A stretch of DNA of 64,000 nt from Parabacteroides sp. PF5-6 (GCF_029504695.1 NZ_JAQFIN010000016.1:1-64000), one strand, 5' to 3'; counted from the stretch's first letter, positions 7,097 to 17,621 are shown. Program-made: numbers and translations. Notes: generated by a model from the letters alone, not told the origin.

Positions 7097-9148
7097 TCAG
7101 AGTTCAGAGATATACCAATCGGCATCCTCCTCCCCAAAGGTAGCCACCCAGTTGGTGAATCGGGGGAATTCCGTATCGATGCGCCGGCTTTCCGTCGCAC
7201 CGGTAAAGGTATCGTCGCGATACAGGTTGATGGCAAACGGGAAATTATTGTTCGACACATAATAAATGCCATATTCCGGAGCAGACAGGTCGTTGACCGT
7301 CCCCAATAAATCCATATTCATCAACGAAGTCGGCGCATAGTTCGTCAGATGCACTTCGCGGGAACGGCCCGTATCGGTGCGAACAACGATAAAGGGGTTA
7401 TAGGGAGGAACCACATGGGATTCGTCCACGCCGTTCTTGAATTCTGTTGTCACCGCGAATACAGCCTGTTGTTCAAGCGCAACAGACAGGTTATCAAATA
7501 AGACAACTGTCGGTTTATCCTGTCCGGGCTCCAACGAAACGCCTTGCATAAAGGAAGAGGTAATACCACTCTCAGACAAGATCGTTACGCTCTTAATATC
7601 TTCCTTGGCCACGTTGTCGAATTGATAGCCAAAGCCATTCCTGTAGGAAGCTCCATTGTGAACCGGAATAATCTCATCCACGATTTTTGTCACCCGATTC
7701 GATGCGTCCCGGTACACTTTGCTGTTATAACGGACAATCATATCATTCATATCATAATCGCCTTGCGAAGGCCAAAGGTCTTCAAAAGCCAACGTACCGT
7801 AATAGTTCACGTAATTATCTTCTTCACTCGGACCTTTCGTATCATCCGGCAAACCAGGCAGACTGGGATCAATCGCATCGCGCTCTTCGATATGGATATA
7901 GAAAATAGCATCATTATAGCTCCAGGCCCAACCCGGACCGTCGACATCATATCCTAAATGATCTTCAAAACAAAGGGCAATCATCTGCTCTCCGTCATAA
8001 GCGGCAACCGTGCGCTGGTAGTCTTTTTTACCTACACCCGCCAGCTTGTCGTTGTACACCGGATTGGTATAGAATATCGGATCGACAGTATAGGGCAATT
8101 GAGTCTCTTCGATAGAATTCCTTCCTTTGATCTCTATATTCCCTTTTGAATAGCAGTTAGCCAGATTCATAAAGCCAATACTAACACCGGCCGGGAACTC
8201 CTCTTCGAACTCATTTGTTTCTTCGTTCCAGTACATCAGTTGCACCTGGTCGCCAGGGGTGATCGCACAAGGGAAGTTCTCGTCTTTCGTCCGAATGAAA
8301 GGGAAAGAGATGATTTTGTTCTTGATCTGTTCTTTCGATTTCGGAGGATTATTGGTCGGATAAGAATAATAAGCATACGCATTGTAATAAGCAGCACTGG
8401 TATAAAGGAAGATCTGATAGACCTTTGTCGGCTTAACAATATGAATATCCATGCTTTTGCCATTGCCCACATAGACCGGGTCTTTCCTTACATTCTTTTT
8501 CACGAATGTATTATTCAAGCGGGTCATGAAATCGGAATCCAATTCTCTTTTGCCCAACTGGCTGATATAATCCGCCGATCCGTCCAGGTTCCAATCACCT
8601 AAGACTTTATATCCCTCCGGATATTTCCATCCATTTGCTGTAGCTCCACGGGTTGCCACTCCACCTTTGCTCTGCAACGATTGCCAATAGGCATCCTGAT
8701 TAAAGGAAACCGATTTCGTATCCACATCCAACTGAACCAATTGGCTAACCCCCACATAGTTGGCATACAGGTACACCGTCTTAATATAAGCCGGAAGGGT
8801 GATCTCGCCGGTAAAGCGTCCGTTTTTATCTGTTATCGCCCGGTAAAGAGGCTCTTCTTTTGTCTTTTCAAATCCACCCTCCATCGGGATCAGGGGATCT
8901 TTATCAAAAAGCTCGAACAAAATGGAATAATCCGACAGACAGTAGTTGATGTCTACCGTAAATTTCTGTGTAGTCGAGAAATCAAAATAATCATCTTTGG
9001 AAGGGGTATCCGGTATTTCGGGAATGACCGGCGTTTCCGGCTCGGGTTCATAAACATCCTTATCGGTACAACCCACGGTTACAATCAGAAAAGAAAACAA
9101 GCTTAAGCTTAAGGTTTTTAACATGTTCATTTGTCTAAAACGTTTCAT
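7097..9148 (-). CDS. LruC domain lipoprotein
   Basis: A 683-residue lipoprotein whose signal ends at VTVGC near residue 27. An internal ATG would start directly at the signal, so the true start may be nine codons later. Residues about 60-180 look like a carboxypeptidase-regulatory or Ig-like part. Residues about 445-683 carry the LruC/DUF4842 domain, with the acidic signature FEDLWPSQGDYDMNDMIV and the strands DEIIPVHNGASYRNGFGYQF. Such proteins are surface or outer-membrane lipoproteins of Bacteroidetes of unknown exact role; the acidic motif suggests calcium binding. The gene stands alone between terminator-like hairpins. Confidence 0.8.
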   Translation of the reverse strand: MKRFRQMNMLKTLSLSLFSFLIVTVGCTDKDVYEPEPETPVIPEIPDTPSKDDYFDFSTTQKFTVDINYCLSDYSILFELFDKDPLIPMEGGFEKTKEEPLYRAITDKNGRFTGEITLPAYIKTVYLYANYVGVSQLVQLDVDTKSVSFNQDAYWQSLQSKGGVATRGATANGWKYPEGYKVLGDWNLDGSADYISQLGKRELDSDFMTRLNNTFVKKNVRKDPVYVGNGKSMDIHIVKPTKVYQIFLYTSAAYYNAYAYYSYPTNNPPKSKEQIKNKIISFPFIRTKDENFPCAITPGDQVQLMYWNEETNEFEEEFPAGVSIGFMNLANCYSKGNIEIKGRNSIEETQLPYTVDPIFYTNPVYNDKLAGVGKKDYQRTVAAYDGEQMIALCFEDHLGYDVDGPGWAWSYNDAIFYIHIEERDAIDPSLPGLPDDTKGPSEEDNYVNYYGTLAFEDLWPSQGDYDMNDMIVRYNSKVYRDASNRVTKIVDEIIPVHNGASYRNGFGYQFDNVAKEDIKSVTILSESGITSSFMQGVSLEPGQDKPTVVLFDNLSVALEQQAVFAVTTEFKNGVDESHVVPPYNPFIVVRTDTGRSREVHLTNYAPTSLMNMDLLGTVNDLSAPEYGIYYVSNNNFPFAINLYRDDTFTGATESRRIDTEFPRFTNWVATFGEEDADWYISEL

Positions 9149-9401
9149 TTTGAAGTATTATCTATGTATTAGTTTTCTATTGCTGAGATATAACGTTTTA
9201 GAGCAGATTTTGTTCGGCTGATCCATAGGCGAATCAGCTTATTTAATTATTATTAACAACGAAGAGCTTGAAAGATCTGCGCGGCGAACGAGATACCGGT
9301 ATTTTTCAGGTAAAATACTGGGTCACCCCGAACCGTAGGTCTCTTAGCAAAGCGTAAAGCAAAAGTTATGGATCACCTCTTCTTCGATAGTAAAAAAAGC
9401 A

Positions 9402-9482
9402 CGCAGACTAAAGCGCAGATGATCGCAGATAAATATTAAATTCATAATAAATAATCTGCGTAGATCTGCGCTTTAGTCTGCG
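9402..9482. repeat. Large palindrome in the 9149-9518 gap
   Basis: CGCAGACTAAAGCGCAGAT (9402-9420) pairs perfectly with its complement at 9464-9482, and the inner arms pair further around GATCGCAGAT/AATCTGCG. It lies 36 nt past the stop of the GH51 gene, so it can act as its terminator, but the ATCTGCG reiteration looks like a dispersed palindromic repeat. The rest of 9149-9401 has no gene I can support. An AGATACCGGTATTT palindrome sits near 9292. Confidence 0.6.
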
Positions 9483-9518
9483 TCATCTGCGTTCCCTAAT
9501 ATTAGGGACAAATATTTT

Positions 9519-11057
9519 TTACTTCACCGCCAAAGTGACAATCGATTGAGCCGGAAGGGTTACTTTCAATACGCCTTTTTCGATCTTTGCGTCTTTGAAA
9601 GCGGCCGGTTTAACCTTGTCGGGCGCTTCAAAGGTGTTATGATCGTTGATCGAAGGCGAAGTCAGGATCGTTCCGGTTACATTTTTGATCGAAACATGCT
9701 GCAGGTCGATCGTAACCGTTTGTTTCTTCTCCAGATCGACATTAGAGAGTGAGAGGTGGATCGTACCCTGCGCGTCGCGGGAAGCGGTAGCGCTAACCAT
9801 CGGCACCTCGCGGTCGTCGCGCACCTTCACCTTGTCGCAAATCAAGTCTAAAGGCAGGAAGGTAGCATCCTGGTGTACCTTATACATTTCGAACACATAA
9901 TAGGTCGGCGTCAGGATCATTTTATCACCGTTGGTCAGGATCATCGCCTGAAGCACATTGGCCAACTGCGCGATATTCGCCATCTTCAATCGGTCGGTAT
10001 ACTTATGGAACACATCGAAAGTCAGCGAGGCAACGAAAGCATCACGCATCGTATTCTGCTGATACAGGTGGCCATTGATCGTTCCCGGTTCTTCATCCCA
10101 CCAGGTTCCCCATTCGTCGAGCATCAAGCCGATGCGTTTGCGCGGATCGTACTTATCCATAATCGCACAATGCTTTTGGATGACCGTTTCGATCTCCAGA
10201 CACTTACCCATCGTCCAGTAGTAATCTTCCGGTGTAAACTGCGTGGCGGAACCTTTGCTGCCGCTCCAACCGGTCACCGTATAATAATGTAAAGACAACC
10301 CGTTCATGCGGCCACCGACCTGCTGCATCAATACTTCGGTCCAGTTATAATCGTAATCACTGGCTCCGCTGGCGATCTTGAACAGGCGTTTGCCGTCGTA
10401 ATTGCGGCAATAAGTGGCATAACGGCGATACAGATCGGAATAATACTCCGGGCGCATGCTACCGCCACAACCCCAGCTTTCGTTTCCAACGCCCCAGAAC
10501 TTAACATTCCACGCCTTGTCTCTTCCGTTCTGCCGACGCAGGCGAGCCATCGGGCTGTCGCCTTCCGAATTGACATACTCCACCCATTTGGCCATCTCCT
10601 CGACACTGCCGCTCCCGACATTGGCGCTGATATAAGGCTCGGTGCCGATGATCTCACAAAGGTTCAGGAATTCATGGGTTCCGAAACTATTATCTTCAAT
10701 GGTTCCACCCCAGTTGGTATTGACCATCTTCGGACGCTCCGCCCGCGGTCCGATTCCATCCATCCAATGATATTCGTCGGCAAAGCATCCTCCCGGCCAA
10801 CGAAGGTTCGGGATCTGCAGGCGCTTCAAAGCCTCTACCACATCCTTGCGGTAACCGTCGGTATTGGGAATATCCGAATCCGGCCCCACCCAAAGGCCGC
10901 CATAGATACAGGTACCGAGATGTTCGGCAAACTGTCCGTAAAGATGTTTACTGATCTGTTGCGTTCCCTGGTCGGGATAAATGCGAATCGTCGCGTCTCT
11001 CTGAGCCAACGCGGGCAATGCCAACGCAAGACAAACGCCAATCAAAAGTCTTTTCAT
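9519..11057 (-). CDS. Secreted alpha-L-arabinofuranosidase, GH51
   Basis: The 512-residue protein has a signal peptide ([19 protein letters not shown]) and a GH51 (beta/alpha)8 catalytic domain followed by a C-terminal beta-sandwich from about 400. Catalytic residues are visible: acid/base Glu193 in [11 protein letters not shown] and nucleophile Glu315 in [21 protein letters not shown] near 86-98 is also typical. It releases terminal alpha-L-arabinofuranose from arabinan, arabinoxylan or decorated pectin, probably in the periplasm. No SusC/SusD or other glycosidase lies beside it. Its links to the rhamnose locus at 44-59 kb are thematic (pectin side chains) only. Confidence 0.92.
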   Translation of the reverse strand: MKRLLIGVCLALALPALAQRDATIRIYPDQGTQQISKHLYGQFAEHLGTCIYGGLWVGPDSDIPNTDGYRKDVVEALKRLQIPNLRWPGGCFADEYHWMDGIGPRAERPKMVNTNWGGTIEDNSFGTHEFLNLCEIIGTEPYISANVGSGSVEEMAKWVEYVNSEGDSPMARLRRQNGRDKAWNVKFWGVGNESWGCGGSMRPEYYSDLYRRYATYCRNYDGKRLFKIASGASDYDYNWTEVLMQQVGGRMNGLSLHYYTVTGWSGSKGSATQFTPEDYYWTMGKCLEIETVIQKHCAIMDKYDPRKRIGLMLDEWGTWWDEEPGTINGHLYQQNTMRDAFVASLTFDVFHKYTDRLKMANIAQLANVLQAMILTNGDKMILTPTYYVFEMYKVHQDATFLPLDLICDKVKVRDDREVPMVSATASRDAQGTIHLSLSNVDLEKKQTVTIDLQHVSIKNVTGTILTSPSINDHNTFEAPDKVKPAAFKDAKIEKGVLKVTLPAQSIVTLAVK

Positions 11058-11186
11058 GATACTTATAATTTAATAGTTGTACTACTCTGAATTTGTCATG
11101 AGAGTGAAACACAGATTGGTGTCAAAAATACGTTTTTCTTTTTATCCGACAAACGAATCACGGTCAAAAAGGAAGAATAAGGGATC

Positions 11187-11220
11187 AAAAAAAAGGCTTT
11201 TGGTTTCCCAAAAGCCTTTT
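11187..11220 (-). terminator. Terminator of the small RNA
   Basis: AAAAGGCTTTTGG (11191-11203) pairs perfectly with CCAAAAGCCTTTT (11208-11220). On the minus strand an eight-T run follows (11194-11187). Confidence 0.85.
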
Positions 11221-11421
11221 CGTATTAAGAAAGCCGCACCCTGGATATGAACAAACTCCGTATGACAGGATTTGAGTGCTTTGCCACCTTTGTAATCCGC
11301 TGTGCGATGCATACCCCGAAGGGCGCGGCCCGCCATTGGCGACAAGAGCTTTGTCTCGGAATTGAAATAAACTTGATGAGTTTCCCAATCGATAAGTGCG
11401 GCTTAACTCATTTCTTATTTC
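11187..11421 (-). ncRNA. Structured small RNA, Bacteroidales-1/6S-like candidate
   Basis: An independent transcription unit of about 235 nt next to rplT. A good promoter (11428-11459) precedes it and a 13-bp terminator (11191-11220) ends it. The mature ends pair: AAGCCGCAC (11231-11239) with GTGCGGCTT (11396-11404), giving a closed rod. Inside are a GACAA/TTGTC hairpin at 11341-11355 and a CCC-TTCG-GGG tetraloop hairpin near 11318-11327. No open frame has credible coding content. Position beside the L20 gene, own promoter and terminator match what is described for the Bacteroidales-1 RNA motif. That assignment is from memory of the motif and context; a covariance search would settle it. Confidence 0.65.
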
Positions 11422-11427
11422 GTAAGA

Positions 11428-11459
11428 CAAACATAAGGAAAAGGATCGAGATATACAAA
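11428..11459 (-). promoter_or_regulatory. Promoter of the small RNA
   Basis: The minus strand carries TTTG (11459-11456), a 20-nt spacer, and TATGTTTG (11435-11428), matching the Bacteroidetes -33/-7 consensus. Transcription should start near 11421. Confidence 0.8.
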
Positions 11460-11513
11460 TAAAAAATGGACTAAATCACTCCCTTTTTCTGTTATCTGTC
11501 TTTATTTATCAAA

Positions 11514-11547
11514 CAAAAAAAGAGACCTTTTGGTTTAAAAGATCTCT
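11514..11547 (-). terminator. Terminator of the thrS-infC-rpmI-rplT operon
   Basis: AGAGACCTTTT (11521-11531) pairs with AAAAGATCTCT (11537-11547) with one mismatch, and seven T follow on the minus strand. It starts 22 nt past the rplT stop codon. Confidence 0.8.
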
Positions 11548-11568
11548 TCTTCATTCGTTCAAAGTATT

Positions 11569-11913
11569 TTATTTTACTTTATCTACGATGGCTTTAAAGG
11601 CTTCCGGATGGTTCATTGCCAAGTCGGCCAACACTTTACGGTTGATCTCGATTCCTTTGGCGTGTAATGCACCCATCAAACGCGAGTAAGACATTCCTTC
11701 CTGACGGGCAGCCGCGTTGATACGTTGGATCCACAAGGCGCGGAACGAACGTTTTTTGTTACGACGGTCGCGGAATGCATACGTCAAACCTTTTTCCCAG
11801 GTGTTCTTTGCTACGGTCCAAACGTTCTTACGCGCCCCGTAATAGCCCCTGGTGAGCTTTAAAATCCGTTTTCTCTTTGCTCTTGAAGCAACATGATTTA
11901 CTGATCTCGGCAT
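11569..11913 (-). CDS. rplT: 50S ribosomal protein L20
   Basis: A 114-residue basic protein of standard L20 length beginning [20 protein letters not shown], with conserved YYGARKN and [14 protein letters not shown]. It binds 23S rRNA early in large-subunit assembly. It is the last gene of the thrS-infC-rpmI-rplT operon, 108 nt after rpmI, and is followed by a clear terminator. Confidence 0.98.
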   Translation of the reverse strand: MPRSVNHVASRAKRKRILKLTRGYYGARKNVWTVAKNTWEKGLTYAFRDRRNKKRSFRALWIQRINAAARQEGMSYSRLMGALHAKGIEINRKVLADLAMNHPEAFKAIVDKVK

Positions 11914-12021
11914 AATTCTAATCTGTTTTTGAATGTTAGCGTCATCCGTTGCGGGATGATCTTTCAGGCTAAATACATTCTGTTAATAAAAATCGTTTTT
12001 AAACTCGCTGGTAAAAGAAAT

Positions 12022-12219
12022 TTACTTGATGGCAAGCATTTGCTTCACACTGTTCACATCCACACTGGCCACTAAGCCGGTATGCGTAAGATTTCTTTTT
12101 GCCTTTTTAGTCTTCTTGGTCAGAATGTGACTTTTAAAAGCGTGTTTTCTTTTGATTTTTCCTGTTCCGGTAAGGGCGAACCTCTTTTTGGCACCGGAAT
12201 TAGTCTTCATCTTAGGCAT
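12022..12219 (-). CDS. rpmI: 50S ribosomal protein L35
   Basis: A 65-residue, very basic protein starting [20 protein letters not shown], with the L35 core [16 protein letters not shown]. It is a large-subunit protein in the usual infC-rpmI-rplT order, 59 nt after infC. Confidence 0.98.
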   Translation of the reverse strand: MPKMKTNSGAKKRFALTGTGKIKRKHAFKSHILTKKTKKAKRNLTHTGLVASVDVNSVKQMLAIK

Positions 12220-12278
12220 TTTGCTGTTTTTATTTAATTATTACTATTTAGAAACCCAACACGGGTGTCTTTCTTTTT

Positions 12279-12914
12279 TTAGTTTTCTTCGCCCGACTCT
12301 TCCTGTTCGGCTTCCGTTTCGGCGGCCGGTTTGGGAGAAACGATCACCTTTTTGGGCGGTTGCACGGGCTGGGGCTTCGGCTTTGCCACATTTTGTTTCT
12401 TTGGAGAAAACATAATAATCATACGTTTTCCTTCCAATACAGGCATTTGCTCCACCTTTCCGTAATCTTCCAGATCATTGGCAAAACGAAGCAATAGCAC
12501 TTCGCCTTGTTCTTTAAAAAGAATCGACCGTCCCTTGAAGAATACATAAGCTTTCACTTTAGCGCCTTCTTCCAGGAAGCTCTTGGCATGTTTCAATTTG
12601 AAGTTGTAGTCGTGATCGTCTGTTTGAGGTCCGAACCGAATCTCCTTTACCACCACTTTCACCGCTTTCGCCTTCTGTTCCTTCTGGCGCTTTTTCTGTT
12701 GATAGAGGAATTTCTGATAATCGGTAATCCGACAAACGGGGGGCAGGGCATTGGGCGAAATCTCAACCAGATCTAATCCTTTATCTTCCGCCATTTTCAG
12801 TGCTTGTGAAAGCGTATATACGCCTTGTTCCACTTCGTCACCTACTAATCGAACTTCCCGAGCACGGATGCGCTCGTTAATCTTGTATAGTTCTTTGGGG
12901 TTCTCTCTCCTCAT
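12279..12914 (-). CDS. infC: Translation initiation factor IF-3
   Basis: The 211-residue protein has the N-terminal IF-3 domain ([20 protein letters not shown]) and the C-terminal domain ([20 protein letters not shown]). IF-3 keeps 30S subunits free and checks initiator tRNA pairing. Residues about 175-211 form a K/P/E-rich tail after [16 protein letters not shown], longer than in E. coli. The start is a plain ATG, not the rare codon used for autoregulation in enterobacteria. It lies 25 nt downstream of thrS in the same operon. Confidence 0.96.
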   Translation of the reverse strand: MRRENPKELYKINERIRAREVRLVGDEVEQGVYTLSQALKMAEDKGLDLVEISPNALPPVCRITDYQKFLYQQKKRQKEQKAKAVKVVVKEIRFGPQTDDHDYNFKLKHAKSFLEEGAKVKAYVFFKGRSILFKEQGEVLLLRFANDLEDYGKVEQMPVLEGKRMIIMFSPKKQNVAKPKPQPVQPPKKVIVSPKPAAETEAEQEESGEEN

Positions 12915-12939
12915 TAAAAAACTTTTTATCTCCTCGTTA

Positions 12940-14907
12940 TTAGTTGTTTACGCTATTATCATTTTGCCAACGATTCATCATTTCCTCCACTTCATCGTTT
13001 AAAAGCGCTGCAAATGTAGTAATTTTCATGGAACCTTTATCACCTTCGCCCTGTTTTCTTACAGAAACTTCGTTATTTTCAGCTTCTTTCTCGCCGACAA
13101 TAAGCATATAAGGGATACGTTTGAGTTCATTATCGCGGATCTTCCGGCCTACCTTCTCGTTCCGGTCGTCGACCACCACACGGATATCCTGATCTTCCAG
13201 CTGACGGGAAATCTCCCATGCGTAGTCGTTAAACTTTTCACTGATCGGCAGGATAGCCACCTGATCCGGGGTCAGCCAAAGCGGGAATTTACCGGCAGTA
13301 TGTTCAATCAATACGGCCACAAAACGTTCCATCGATCCGAACGGTGCACGGTGAATCATCACCGGCCGGTGTTTCTTATTGTCTTCTCCGGTATATTCGA
13401 GATCAAACCGTTCCGGCAAACTATAATCCACCTGGATCGTGCCCAACTGCCAACGGCGTCCTAAGGCGTCTTTCACCATAAAGTCGAGCTTCGGACCGTA
13501 GAAAGCAGCTTCTCCCAGTTCGACGCGGGCTTTCAAACCGGCTTCCTGGCAGGCTTCAACAATCGCGCTTTCCGCTTTTTCCCAGTTCTCATCCGAACCG
13601 ATATATTTTTCTTTGTTATTCGGATCACGCAAAGAGATCTGTGCTTCGAAGTTCTCGAAATCCAATGCTTTGAAGATAATGAAGATAATATCCATCACCT
13701 TCAGGAATTCCTCTTTCAACTGGTCCGGACGACAGAACAGATGCGCATCATCCTGCGTAAACCCGCGCACACGGGTCAATCCGTGCAACTCACCACTCTG
13801 CTCATAGCGATACACCGTACCGAATTCGGCAAAGCGGATCGGCAGGTCTTTGTACGACCGGGGTGTCAACTTATAGATCTCGCAATGGTGCGGGCAGTTC
13901 ATCGGTTTCAACAGGAACTCTTCACCTTCCTGCGGCGTATGAATCGGTTGGAACGAGTCTTTTCCGTATTTCTCATAGTGTCCCGAAGTAACATACAGGT
14001 TCTTGCCTCCGATATGCGGGGTCATCACCTGCTTGTAACCATATTTCTTCTGGATCCGTTTCAGGAAGTCTTCCAACTGCAGGCGCAACTGTGTACCTCT
14101 GGGCAACCACAAAGGGAGTCCGGCTCCTACATTCTGAGAGAAAGCGAACAGTTCCAGTTCTTTTCCGATCTTACGATGGTCGCGTTTCTTGGCTTCTTCC
14201 AACAGCGTCAGATACTCATCCAACAGTTTCTTCTTCGGGAAAGTAATCCCGTAGAGACGCACCAATTGCTTGCGTTTCTCATCGCCTCTCCAATAAGCGC
14301 CGGCGACGCTCAGGATCTTTACCGCCTTGATATAGGAGGTATTCGGCAGGTGAGGTCCACGACAGAGGTCGGTGAAAGCGCCTTGTGTGTATGTAGTAAT
14401 CGTACCGTCTTCCAGTTCGCTGATCAATTCGGTTTTATATACTTCACCCCGATCACCAAACATCGTCAACGCTTCACTTTTCGCGATATCGGCACGTTTG
14501 ATTTCTTCTTTCCGGGCAATCAGTTCCATCATCTTGGCTTCGATAGCCGGGAAATCACTTTCTTTAATGGTTATTCCTTCACCCGGATCCACGTCGTAGT
14601 AGAATCCGTTCTCAATAGCCGGACCGATACCGAATTTCACGCCCGGATACAGTTCCTGCAAGGCTTCGGCCATCAGGTGAGCGCTCGAATGCCAATAAGC
14701 ATGTTTGCCTTCATCGTCTTCCCACTTCAATAACTTAACGGTAGAATCGGCATCGATAGGGCGACTCAGATCCCAAGTCTCGCCATTCACCGTAGCCGCC
14801 AACACATCCTGAGCCAGACGGGAACTGATACTCTCTGCAATCTGCAGCGCCGTCGTCCCTTTGGCAAATTCTCTTACGGAACCATCCGGAAAAGTAATCT
14901 TTATCAT
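12940..14907 (-). CDS. thrS: Threonyl-tRNA synthetase
   Basis: A 655-residue class II synthetase of usual length. Domains in order: TGS (1-61, [20 protein letters not shown]), editing domain with the HxxxH motif ([11 protein letters not shown] near 73-83) and later CRGPHLP, catalytic core with [25 protein letters not shown] and [13 protein letters not shown], then the anticodon-binding domain from about 545. It charges tRNA-Thr in the cytoplasm. It leads the ribosomal/IF-3 operon behind a consensus promoter at 14940-14969. Confidence 0.98.
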   Translation of the reverse strand: MIKITFPDGSVREFAKGTTALQIAESISSRLAQDVLAATVNGETWDLSRPIDADSTVKLLKWEDDEGKHAYWHSSAHLMAEALQELYPGVKFGIGPAIENGFYYDVDPGEGITIKESDFPAIEAKMMELIARKEEIKRADIAKSEALTMFGDRGEVYKTELISELEDGTITTYTQGAFTDLCRGPHLPNTSYIKAVKILSVAGAYWRGDEKRKQLVRLYGITFPKKKLLDEYLTLLEEAKKRDHRKIGKELELFAFSQNVGAGLPLWLPRGTQLRLQLEDFLKRIQKKYGYKQVMTPHIGGKNLYVTSGHYEKYGKDSFQPIHTPQEGEEFLLKPMNCPHHCEIYKLTPRSYKDLPIRFAEFGTVYRYEQSGELHGLTRVRGFTQDDAHLFCRPDQLKEEFLKVMDIIFIIFKALDFENFEAQISLRDPNNKEKYIGSDENWEKAESAIVEACQEAGLKARVELGEAAFYGPKLDFMVKDALGRRWQLGTIQVDYSLPERFDLEYTGEDNKKHRPVMIHRAPFGSMERFVAVLIEHTAGKFPLWLTPDQVAILPISEKFNDYAWEISRQLEDQDIRVVVDDRNEKVGRKIRDNELKRIPYMLIVGEKEAENNEVSVRKQGEGDKGSMKITTFAALLNDEVEEMMNRWQNDNSVNN

Positions 14908-14939
14908 ATCTTATCTTCTATGTTTCAATAAATAATCGG

Positions 14940-14969
14940 CAAAGATACATACTAATTGACAATTGACAA
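14940..14969 (-). promoter_or_regulatory. Promoter of the thrS operon
   Basis: The minus strand has TTG (14969-14967), a 19-nt spacer and TATCTTTG (14947-14940). The start would be near 14933, giving a leader of about 26 nt. The TTG lies inside a TTGTCAATTGTC repeat. Confidence 0.75.
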
Positions 14970-15040
14970 TGGACAATTGACAATTAAAATTCACCGCTTT
15001 GCGCTCATTGTCAATTATCAATTGTCAATTGTCAATTCAA
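14955..15040. repeat. ATTGTCAA-type inverted repeat between thrS and the TPR gene
   Basis: Reiterated ATTGACA on the left (14955-14986) faces ATTGTCAATTGTCAATT on the right (15008-15038), around a centre near AATTCACCGCTTTGCGC. The pair can fold as a long AT-rich hairpin that overlaps the stop of the upstream TPR gene. It may end that transcript and supplies the thrS -33 TTG. Confidence 0.6.
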
Positions 15041-17130
15041 TTCGTCATTCTTTTTATGATGCTATACGCATTGATGATGCCCAGTTCGCCGGCTTTGCTC
15101 AGGTCGGCGATGCCGCGGTTGACATCGCCTTGCGACAGGCGGGTCAGTCCCCGGTTGAAGTAGGCTTCGGCGAAGTTCGGATCGCGCGCGATCGCCTGGT
15201 TGTAGTCTAAGATGGCGGCACGGTAATCGCGCTGGGCACAACGCAGATTGCCCCGGTTGAAGTAAGCAAAGACAAAATCAGGGTTCTGCTGAAGCACCAG
15301 ATCATAATCTCTGACAATCATCTCATGCGTAAGATTCCGTTTATTATCCCTCAACTGCGCGGAGGCCGGGTCGACCAACTGCGCTTGTGGTTTCTTGCCG
15401 GTGTTCAGCGTCATACTCGTCACCGAAAACTCCTCCTCATACGTTGCTTGAGACAAGCTATATTCCAATTGTTTATAGCGAACCACTGCCCGGTTGAAAT
15501 AAGCCATAGTAAACGTTGGGTCGATAGCAATCACCTGATCATAGTCGCTTATCGCTTCCTGGAAATCCTGCACCAGCATATAATCAATGGCTCGTCCGAA
15601 ATAAGCGATCGCATTATTCGGATCTTCGGCAATATCGGCCGAAAACTCATCGATCGAAGCAAAGTGAGTCGCAATCTGCCCCTCATCCAATGCCGCTTCC
15701 TCATTGGTTATGCGAAGGTAACGGGGCAAAAGCATGCGGTCGTTGAAATCTTCCAGCATCCGGTCGTAGTTCACATTTTTCTTGACGGGATCAGGTTTTT
15801 CGTAGTAAGTCAATACGAACTGAGGCTCCAGATCCACGCGCACATTGCGGTCTTGTACCCGTCCGCGCACTTCGCTCTCGTATTTTCTTTTCTGCTCTTC
15901 CGCTTTATCGTACACCACCAGGTGGTTGAACTTATTGATATTCTTATCCGACTCTTCGCGTGTATTGTCGTCCGAATCCTCACCGCCGTCGGTTGCCTTA
16001 TCCGCCGTAGCGGTTCCGGTGCGGCCCGCCGCCCGGTCTTTGCGCATCTGCTCTTCTTTTTCAAAGGCGATCCAATAGTCACGATCGGCACCGGCCTGGT
16101 CGTTCAATTGGCGCTTCGCATCCGCCCGGCTGTAATATCCGGGAAGGAAATTGGGGTATTCGGCCAACACGACATCGATATCGTCGATAGAACCTAAATG
16201 ATCGCCCACTTCAGCCTTCAACAGGGCCCGGTTGTAATAAGCCATATAGTTATCCGGCTCCAGACTGATCACCACATCAAAATCTTCAATCGCCCGATTG
16301 CTATCTCCCACCTGGGCACGCAGCAATCCGCGGTTGAAACGGGCAATCAGGTTCTGACTATCCATATGGATCACCTGATCGTAGTCGTCCATCGCCCCGC
16401 GCAGGTCGTTCATCTGGTAGCGCACCAGTCCCCGGTTGATGAAATATCCGCTCTGGCGGGTCTCCAACCGGATCGCTTCGTTCAAATCATTTAAAGCGCC
16501 TTCGTAATCGTTGGTCTGATAACGCACAATCGCCCGGTTTCCATAACCTGCCGCATAATAAGGATCCATCGAGATCGCCTTATCGTAGTCGGCCAGCGCC
16601 AAAGCCGTATCGCCCCGTTCGATATACATCGCCCCACGGGTCAGGTAATTCATCGAATGACGCGGATGTGCCCGCATCAAATCGTCAAACACCTTCTCGG
16701 CACCGTCGTAATCCTTCTGTTGAATATAAGCAACAGCCATATTCACCAGCATACCCCGATCTTCCGGCCGATACTCCAGCCCTTTCCGGTAGTCTTCGAT
16801 CGCTTCACTCAATTTATCCTGACTCTGCCGGGCAATACCGCGGGCATAATAGGCTTGTACCAAAAACTGATTTCGCTCAAGGCATAACGTGCAATCATCC
16901 TCCGCTCCTTTGTAATCATCCAGATTGATCTTTGCTACAGCCCGGTAAAAATAGGGTTCGGCCAACCAGGGTTTCGAACGAATCACCTGATTAAAATATT
17001 GGATTGAGAGAACATAGTCCTCAAAATACAAGGCATTCCTACCAACTGCCAGTACACGATCGGTATTGATCTGCGCAAACAACGACAGTGAACAGAGCTG
17101 CAATGCGATCAGAAATACAATTTTCTTCAT
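15037..17130 (-). CDS. Periplasmic tetratricopeptide-repeat protein
   Basis: The start at 17130 gives a signal peptide (MKKIVFLIALQLCSLSLFAQ) and a 697-residue product; an upstream in-frame start would add 18 residues ahead of it. About a dozen TPR units follow. Most carry the pattern AYYNRALLKAEVGD, AYFNRAVVRYK or YFNRGNLRCAQ with the tail DYDKAI/DYDQVI. A charged, low-complexity linker lies at about 375-440 (TADKATDGGEDSDDNTREES). Such proteins are scaffolds, and the partner is unknown. A -7 element TATTTTTG at 17209-17202 on the minus strand lies upstream. Its end meets the ATTGTCAA repeat before thrS. Confidence 0.8.
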   Translation of the reverse strand: MKKIVFLIALQLCSLSLFAQINTDRVLAVGRNALYFEDYVLSIQYFNQVIRSKPWLAEPYFYRAVAKINLDDYKGAEDDCTLCLERNQFLVQAYYARGIARQSQDKLSEAIEDYRKGLEYRPEDRGMLVNMAVAYIQQKDYDGAEKVFDDLMRAHPRHSMNYLTRGAMYIERGDTALALADYDKAISMDPYYAAGYGNRAIVRYQTNDYEGALNDLNEAIRLETRQSGYFINRGLVRYQMNDLRGAMDDYDQVIHMDSQNLIARFNRGLLRAQVGDSNRAIEDFDVVISLEPDNYMAYYNRALLKAEVGDHLGSIDDIDVVLAEYPNFLPGYYSRADAKRQLNDQAGADRDYWIAFEKEEQMRKDRAAGRTGTATADKATDGGEDSDDNTREESDKNINKFNHLVVYDKAEEQKRKYESEVRGRVQDRNVRVDLEPQFVLTYYEKPDPVKKNVNYDRMLEDFNDRMLLPRYLRITNEEAALDEGQIATHFASIDEFSADIAEDPNNAIAYFGRAIDYMLVQDFQEAISDYDQVIAIDPTFTMAYFNRAVVRYKQLEYSLSQATYEEEFSVTSMTLNTGKKPQAQLVDPASAQLRDNKRNLTHEMIVRDYDLVLQQNPDFVFAYFNRGNLRCAQRDYRAAILDYNQAIARDPNFAEAYFNRGLTRLSQGDVNRGIADLSKAGELGIINAYSIIKRMTN

Positions 17131-17273
17131 TCGTTTGCTTTTCCTTTGTAGCTCAAGTTTAAAATCCGACCAATTTACTATCACTTTAGTCGAACAAAGG
17201 GCAAAAATAAGGAAATTATCTTAGGAAACAGGAGGCTAATTCTTAAAAACTAAAAATTAAATACAAAGAGAAG

Positions 17274-17621
17274 TCAGGCATTATCCATCTCTTCCAGTAA
17301 ACGGTCTACTTCTTCTTTAAGGTAAGGCAGATCTTTACAGATAATAGACCAGATACGCTCATCGTCAATCCCATCATAAGCATGACTGATTAGATTGCGC
17401 AGATTTACAATATTACGTGCATGAGATATGGCAATGTCTGGTTGTTTCGACAAGATACGGTTCATGGCTTCACCAACTATCTCGAGATTACGTTCAATAT
17501 ACAGACGCGTCACGTCGTCATTCTTATAGATAAAGAAATTACGTCGTGGTCCAAGTATATGATTAATGCGGACGATACAGGTTTGTATATCTTCCAACCA
17601 TACGGGTATTCTATGCGGCAT
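17274..17621 (-). CDS. HepT-like HEPN-domain toxin
   Basis: The ATG at 17621 gives a 115-residue protein, the usual HepT length, beginning MPHRIPVWLEDIQTC; a longer open frame upstream is not needed. The HEPN active-site motif R-x4-H-x-Y is intact as RNLISHAY (Arg75, His80, Tyr82). HepT toxins are RNases that are silenced when the partner nucleotidyltransferase AMPylates the motif Tyr. The gene overlaps the end of the nucleotidyltransferase gene by 11 nt, so the two are translationally coupled. Function as toxin-antitoxin is inferred from family and arrangement. Confidence 0.82.
   Translation of the reverse strand: MPHRIPVWLEDIQTCIVRINHILGPRRNFFIYKNDDVTRLYIERNLEIVGEAMNRILSKQPDIAISHARNIVNLRNLISHAYDGIDDERIWSIICKDLPYLKEEVDRLLEEMDNA

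Noticed and set aside
11230-11405. tRNA-like segment
   Set aside because: TTCATATCC and paired ends suggested a tRNA, but no T-arm or anticodon stem fits. The closing stem and length fit a larger structured RNA.
13741-14733. 330-residue open frame opposite thrS
   Set aside because: It is antisense to a certain synthetase gene, with no domain or promoter.
15325-16197. 290-residue open frame opposite the TPR gene
   Set aside because: A shadow of the repetitive TPR coding strand; composition is unlike a real protein.
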